Source of the DNA: Pteria penguin
Lineage: Eukaryota > Mollusca > Bivalvia > Pterioida > Pteriidae
Direction of reading: 5' to 3'
NCBI GenBank assembly: GCA_035048485.1
Contig: CM068592.1
Span: forward strand, 31,866,001-31,930,000
DNA: 64,000 bases
Shown: positions 61,301-64,000 of the stretch, one piece after another
Layout: every line of letters starts with the position of its first letter
Numbering within the stretch: position 1 is the stretch's first letter
Notes under the pieces: model-generated
The model's database searches: none
Seen by the model: only the letters and a program-made list of their open reading frames with translations
What the model was told of the DNA's origin: nothing
Position numbers and translations under genes: made by a program

Positions 61301-63884
61301 ACCTAGTTTAGTGGTGCAATGGTGCTTTCAGTTTTATTTATTTATCTATTTATCATTTTTAGGTATTTTTAAATTTTTAAAAATTTGTCGGGGTAGTTGG
61401 AATAATTTAAAAATCTAAACGCATGGAGAAAGATAAATATAACCCATAGATGCAATCAAAATGATAGTAAGACATCCATAATTAAATCCTTACATGTCGT
61501 GAGAAAATGTTAAAGAATATAAAATGCAGTTTTCAAACAAGGCATACACTTGATATCATCTTGATAAATACATAAAAAATGATAGTTATATATATCAGCG
61601 TAAAAGAGATACGGAAGTTTATTTTTCGCATTTGTCTCAATATGACTCTATACACAATATTGCCCTTTTAACTCTTCGGTACTTCTTCATTTTTTACTAT
61701 TGATGTTCAGTATTTATCATTTTGCATGATTCAATGATGATTAGTTTAGATTGATAGGGTTCCTCGATTAGTTCATCATTACTGACTACATTTTAATGAC
61801 TTTTGTTTTCCTACCACAGGCCACCTTTGCGCTCTTAGCGTTAAAAGAAGGGTATTATACACCGTTTCTTGATCCACATCAATAACATATGTGCCCACCC
61901 CTGGCTTTAATAGCTGCTCTTACTCTCCTCATTATTGACCCCATCAAGGTGTTTATTGTCCTTTGATGGATTTATTCCACTCCTGAATGAGCTCCTTTTT
62001 GAATTTATATGGGACTTTTACCCGCTTCCTATCCAGCTCGTCCCACAAATCACAAATAGTCAATTGGGGATATATATGGACTGCATGGTGGTTAATCAAG
62101 AACTAGCATGTTGTTTCGAGCTCTCTCAGCTTAAACGTCGGAATATCCCTCGCCAAGACGTCGATAGACTCCCTAACCAATCTTGGACACATTGGGCAAC
62201 CATGACTGCAGACAGCCTGGCATGCCGTCCCCGTCTGGAAACGGTTTCTGAGATGCAAGGTAACGGGAGGGCTGACGCTTTTGCAATGTTTATCCAATCT
62301 CTCTGTGGCTCTGAAACGCCCGACTAAACGGGATATTGTTTTTCGTGTTTTCCCTCTCTTCTTAAGGTACCTGTTGATTCTTGTTCTGTATATTGAGGAT
62401 TATTTATAAATTTGTAAATGTATGTCCTTTGATTGAGCTGCTCTTGCGGTTAGTGAGAAGGTGGCGCCCTTAAACCAGTTAATCACACCAAATGAGTAAC
62501 GTTTGTTACTTCAAATCCCAAACCGGTATCGTAACCACAGCACAATGGAATATTTTTGTAATGTCGTTTTCCGTGTATATTCTACTATTATCATGTTTTT
62601 TGTGCATGTCCTTGGTGATTTCTGTCAGATGTCTTCTACCTTCTGTTTTCTCTTTCTATACCTGTTGACCCTTGTTCTTTACATGGAGGATTATTTATAA
62701 ATTTTTAAATGTACGTCCTGTGATTGTTCTGCTGTTGAAATGGGAAGGTGGGCCCGTAAACCGGTTAACCACACCATTTGTTTGGCTTTTGTTAAATGAC
62801 CGTCCTAAGTCGGTATCGTAATTGCACTACAATAAAATATTTTTGTAATGTATTATATGTGCTAGTATATTATTTATATTCATGTATTGTATAGCTCCAT
62901 GGTGACTTCTGCCACATAACTGAGCCAGTAACTCCTCTTTTTTTTTTTCATGTACACCACATTGCTGGGCGACATGTCGATGCATTATCAGAGCAATGAC
63001 CCTATCGACTTCATTCAATTGCGATATTTCATCGCTTCGAAAAGAAATTGATGTGAACTAATCTGTACTGTCAATGTACGAATTGTAATGATTTGCCGGC
63101 ACATATGATGCATGAATACCCCGGATGTACGCTTTCTTAAAAACAAATTTGCTAGAAACATTCAGCACCGATTGGGATCATGGTCGATAAAACCCACCCA
63201 GCAGTCTGATTACTACAAAAAAGATAATATTAGGGGTAAAGATAATATTATTATAAGTTGGAAACTTCTGTGTTACTTTATAACAGAAAAAATAAAAGTG
63301 AATTATTTCGTAAAACTATCCAAAAAAAAAAAAAAGAATTAAAATAAAATAAAATCAATAAAAAATCGTGGCTTACTTTATATACCCGTTTCGAAAATAA
63401 CGCAGTAATCATCGTATTTGTTATGGGTTATGCGCTAATCAAAATACACCTATTTATTTCATTACACACCCCTAGTCAGTACTTAATACATTTTTACCTG
63501 TCGTCTGATTTAATAACTGTATTCAATAAACCAATTCGGTCATTAGCTGTCTCCATAATTTGCGTTTTAAGCAGCAACAAGATTTTTCGCGCAGTTCTTG
63601 ACCACCTGTGCTTATTTAATGGAGGTCGCGATGTAACACGGCGTTTTAGTCAACTGTCTAAGAGCGATGCTTAAATTAGTCTACCGGCATTTGTGTGTCT
63701 CTTTTACAGTGGATGTCGTTTCTGTGCACTAGTCGTTGCAAAATTACATGTAGATACATATATACCTGTCCGATTTCGTACATGTGTCCCTGCCCATCCA
63801 GTTGCTCACTGCAGGACAATTCGATTTACAACTCTTTTCCTCTAGCATTTCCGGATCATGATAAGTATGTTCAATAGGTATTTT
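58248..63884 (-). CDS. Secreted-type animal haem peroxidase (peroxidase 2), exons 11-15, 5' part outside window
   Basis: Tandem paralogue of peroxidase 1 in the same orientation. Exons 63766-63884 (119 nt), 60919-61131 (213), 59269-59438 (170), 58685-58790 (106) and 58248-58314 (67 with stop). The first four lengths equal exons 11-14 of gene 1 and all phases match. It holds [46 protein letters not shown] and IDLWREQK. The catalytic His and Arg exons would lie beyond 64000. Intron 11 is 2.6 kb here against 7.3 kb in gene 1, mainly because the 55-bp array is absent. Nothing in the visible part suggests it is broken. Confidence 0.92.
58685..58790 (-). CDS. Peroxidase 2 exon 14
   Basis: 106 nt, acceptor tttcag, donor GGAGT|gtaagt. 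Encodes [20 protein letters not shown] and a C-terminal PEAGV. Same length and phase as gene 1 exon 14. Confidence 0.9.
59269..59438 (-). CDS. Peroxidase 2 exon 13
   Basis: 170 nt, acceptor ttttag, donor AGCAA|gtaaga. Same residues as gene 1 up to WYEN, then GHTSTGFTA. Only two base differences from gene 1 in the first 138 nt of the exon, then about eleven in the last 32. Confidence 0.93.
59439..60918. other. Peroxidase 2 intron 12
   Basis: 1.5 kb against 0.54 kb in gene 1. No mobile-element protein seen. A string tgtacacagatgcgaatcca with gttgacagggg at 60531-60568 matches 11875-11910 of gene 1 intron 12. A short catcatcat patch lies near the exon 12 donor. Confidence 0.5.
60919..61131 (-). 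CDS. Peroxidase 2 exon 12
   Basis: 213 nt, acceptor tctctcag, donor CTATAG|gtagga. Encodes [45 protein letters not shown]. About 11 base differences from gene 1, seven of them within 15 nt. Confidence 0.94.
61255..61310 (+). mobile_element. SINE 3' fragment at the paralogous position
   Basis: aaaactcgttgaaagcaaca then aaaatcaaaccgtccaacc. It corresponds to 12690-12755 beside exon 12 of gene 1, so the insertion probably predates the gene duplication. Confidence 0.5.
61311..62099. other. Peroxidase 2 intron 11, first part
   Basis: AT-rich. A D2 fragment (gactctatacacaatattgc, cttcggtacttcttcatttt) lies at 61640-61700. The + strand frame 61935-62327 overlaps the Tc1 relic and is not a gene. 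Confidence 0.45.
62100..62330 (-). pseudogene. Tc1-like transposase relic, second
   Basis: On the - strand LHLRNRFQTGTACQAV shares HLRNRFQ with the relic at 18.6-19.1 kb. The rest is degraded, and only about 65 codons are left. Position and order relative to flanking intron differ from gene 1, so it is an independent insertion. Confidence 0.55.
62395..62945 (+). repeat. Two D1 copies in tandem
   Basis: Copy a (62395-62660) is of the gtgcatgtccttggtgattt subtype. Copy b (62660-62945) has gggcccgtaaaccggttaac, gaccgtcctaagtcggtatc, caataaaatatttttgtaat, ctccatggtgacttctgcca. Both are in peroxidase 2 intron 11. Confidence 0.8.
62946..63765. other. Peroxidase 2 intron 11, last part, with remnant of the 55-bp unit
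   Basis: At 63195-63260 cagcagtctgattactac and aggggtaaagataatatta recall one or two diverged satellite units, followed by ttataagttggaaacttctg (63250-63270), which matches 18300-18320. 63500-63680 matches 19610-19740. Confidence 0.6.
63766..63884 (-). CDS. Peroxidase 2 exon 11
   Basis: 119 nt, acceptor ctttcag, donor GGACAG|gtatat. Encodes KIPIEHTYHDPEMLEEKSC then [18 protein letters not shown]. Against gene 1: 11 base differences, four residue changes, the remainder synonymous. This supports a real coding exon. Confidence 0.85.
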
Positions 63885-64000
63885 CTGAAAGAAAGATATA
63901 TATTTGACTCCACAAAAAATATGATATCAGACTAAACTTCGAATCCCCGACCGCTTTCTTGTGAATGTTTACTAAAGTGAAATTCAAGATGTTTGAATTG

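Noticed and set aside
61935..62327. 130-codon + strand frame
   Set aside because: It overlaps a degraded Tc1-like stretch better read on the - strand; no family match in the + frame.

Overview
The window looks like nuclear DNA of a lophotrochozoan animal, most likely a bivalve mollusc. The signs are AT-rich sequence, short GT-AG-bounded exons in large introns, tRNA-derived SINEs with CAAC/CAAT tails, many degraded reverse-transcriptase (RT) elements and several satellite arrays. The species cannot be fixed from sequence alone. Most open frames of 60-130 codons here are noise or lie inside repeats. The real genes appear only when exons are assembled by splice site and phase.

Three host genes can be read. 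(1) On the + strand, the last two coding exons (1220-1348 and 3655-3798) of a polypeptide GalNAc-transferase carry the end of its ricin-B lectin domain. Both the preceding and the last intron hold minisatellites. (2) On the - strand, a complete secreted animal haem peroxidase runs from an ATG at 32347 to a stop at 9549. It has 15 exons, all phases agree, and they sum to 2082 nt (693 residues). It has a signal peptide, distal Asp-His, the calcium loop, the catalytic Arg, proximal His and the [10 protein letters not shown] block. (3) A second peroxidase in the same orientation (58248-63884) is represented by exons 11-15; its 5' half lies beyond the window. It is a tandem paralogue of gene 2 with identical exon lengths and phases except for the last exon.

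Layout: 1-3800 GALNT end with three tandem-repeat arrays. 3800-9500 AT-rich intergenic DNA with diverged repeats of about 143 bp. 9549-32347 peroxidase 1, whose introns hold a 3.7-kb array of a 55-bp satellite, Tc1 and RT relics, a SINE and dispersed repeats. 32350-36000 sparse upstream DNA. 36012-37803 a 59-bp satellite. 38400-42700 a broken LINE. 43000-58080 a mobile-element graveyard with RT relics, two MITE types, SINEs and a DDE-like relic. 58248-63884 the 3' half of peroxidase 2.

The most unusual signal is that the repeat arrays in and near the genes carry splice-site-like motifs on the sense strand. Each 55-bp unit in peroxidase intron 11 reads, on the gene strand, as a 3' splice site, a 14-nt pseudo-microexon and a 5' splice site, repeated about 67 times. 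The paralogue has only about one diverged unit in the same intron. The 59-bp array carries AG|GTGAGT in many units, and the GALNT array carries repeated CTATTCTATCAG acceptor-like strings. Any effect on splicing is inference. No bacterial-type operons, CRISPR arrays or phage genes are seen.
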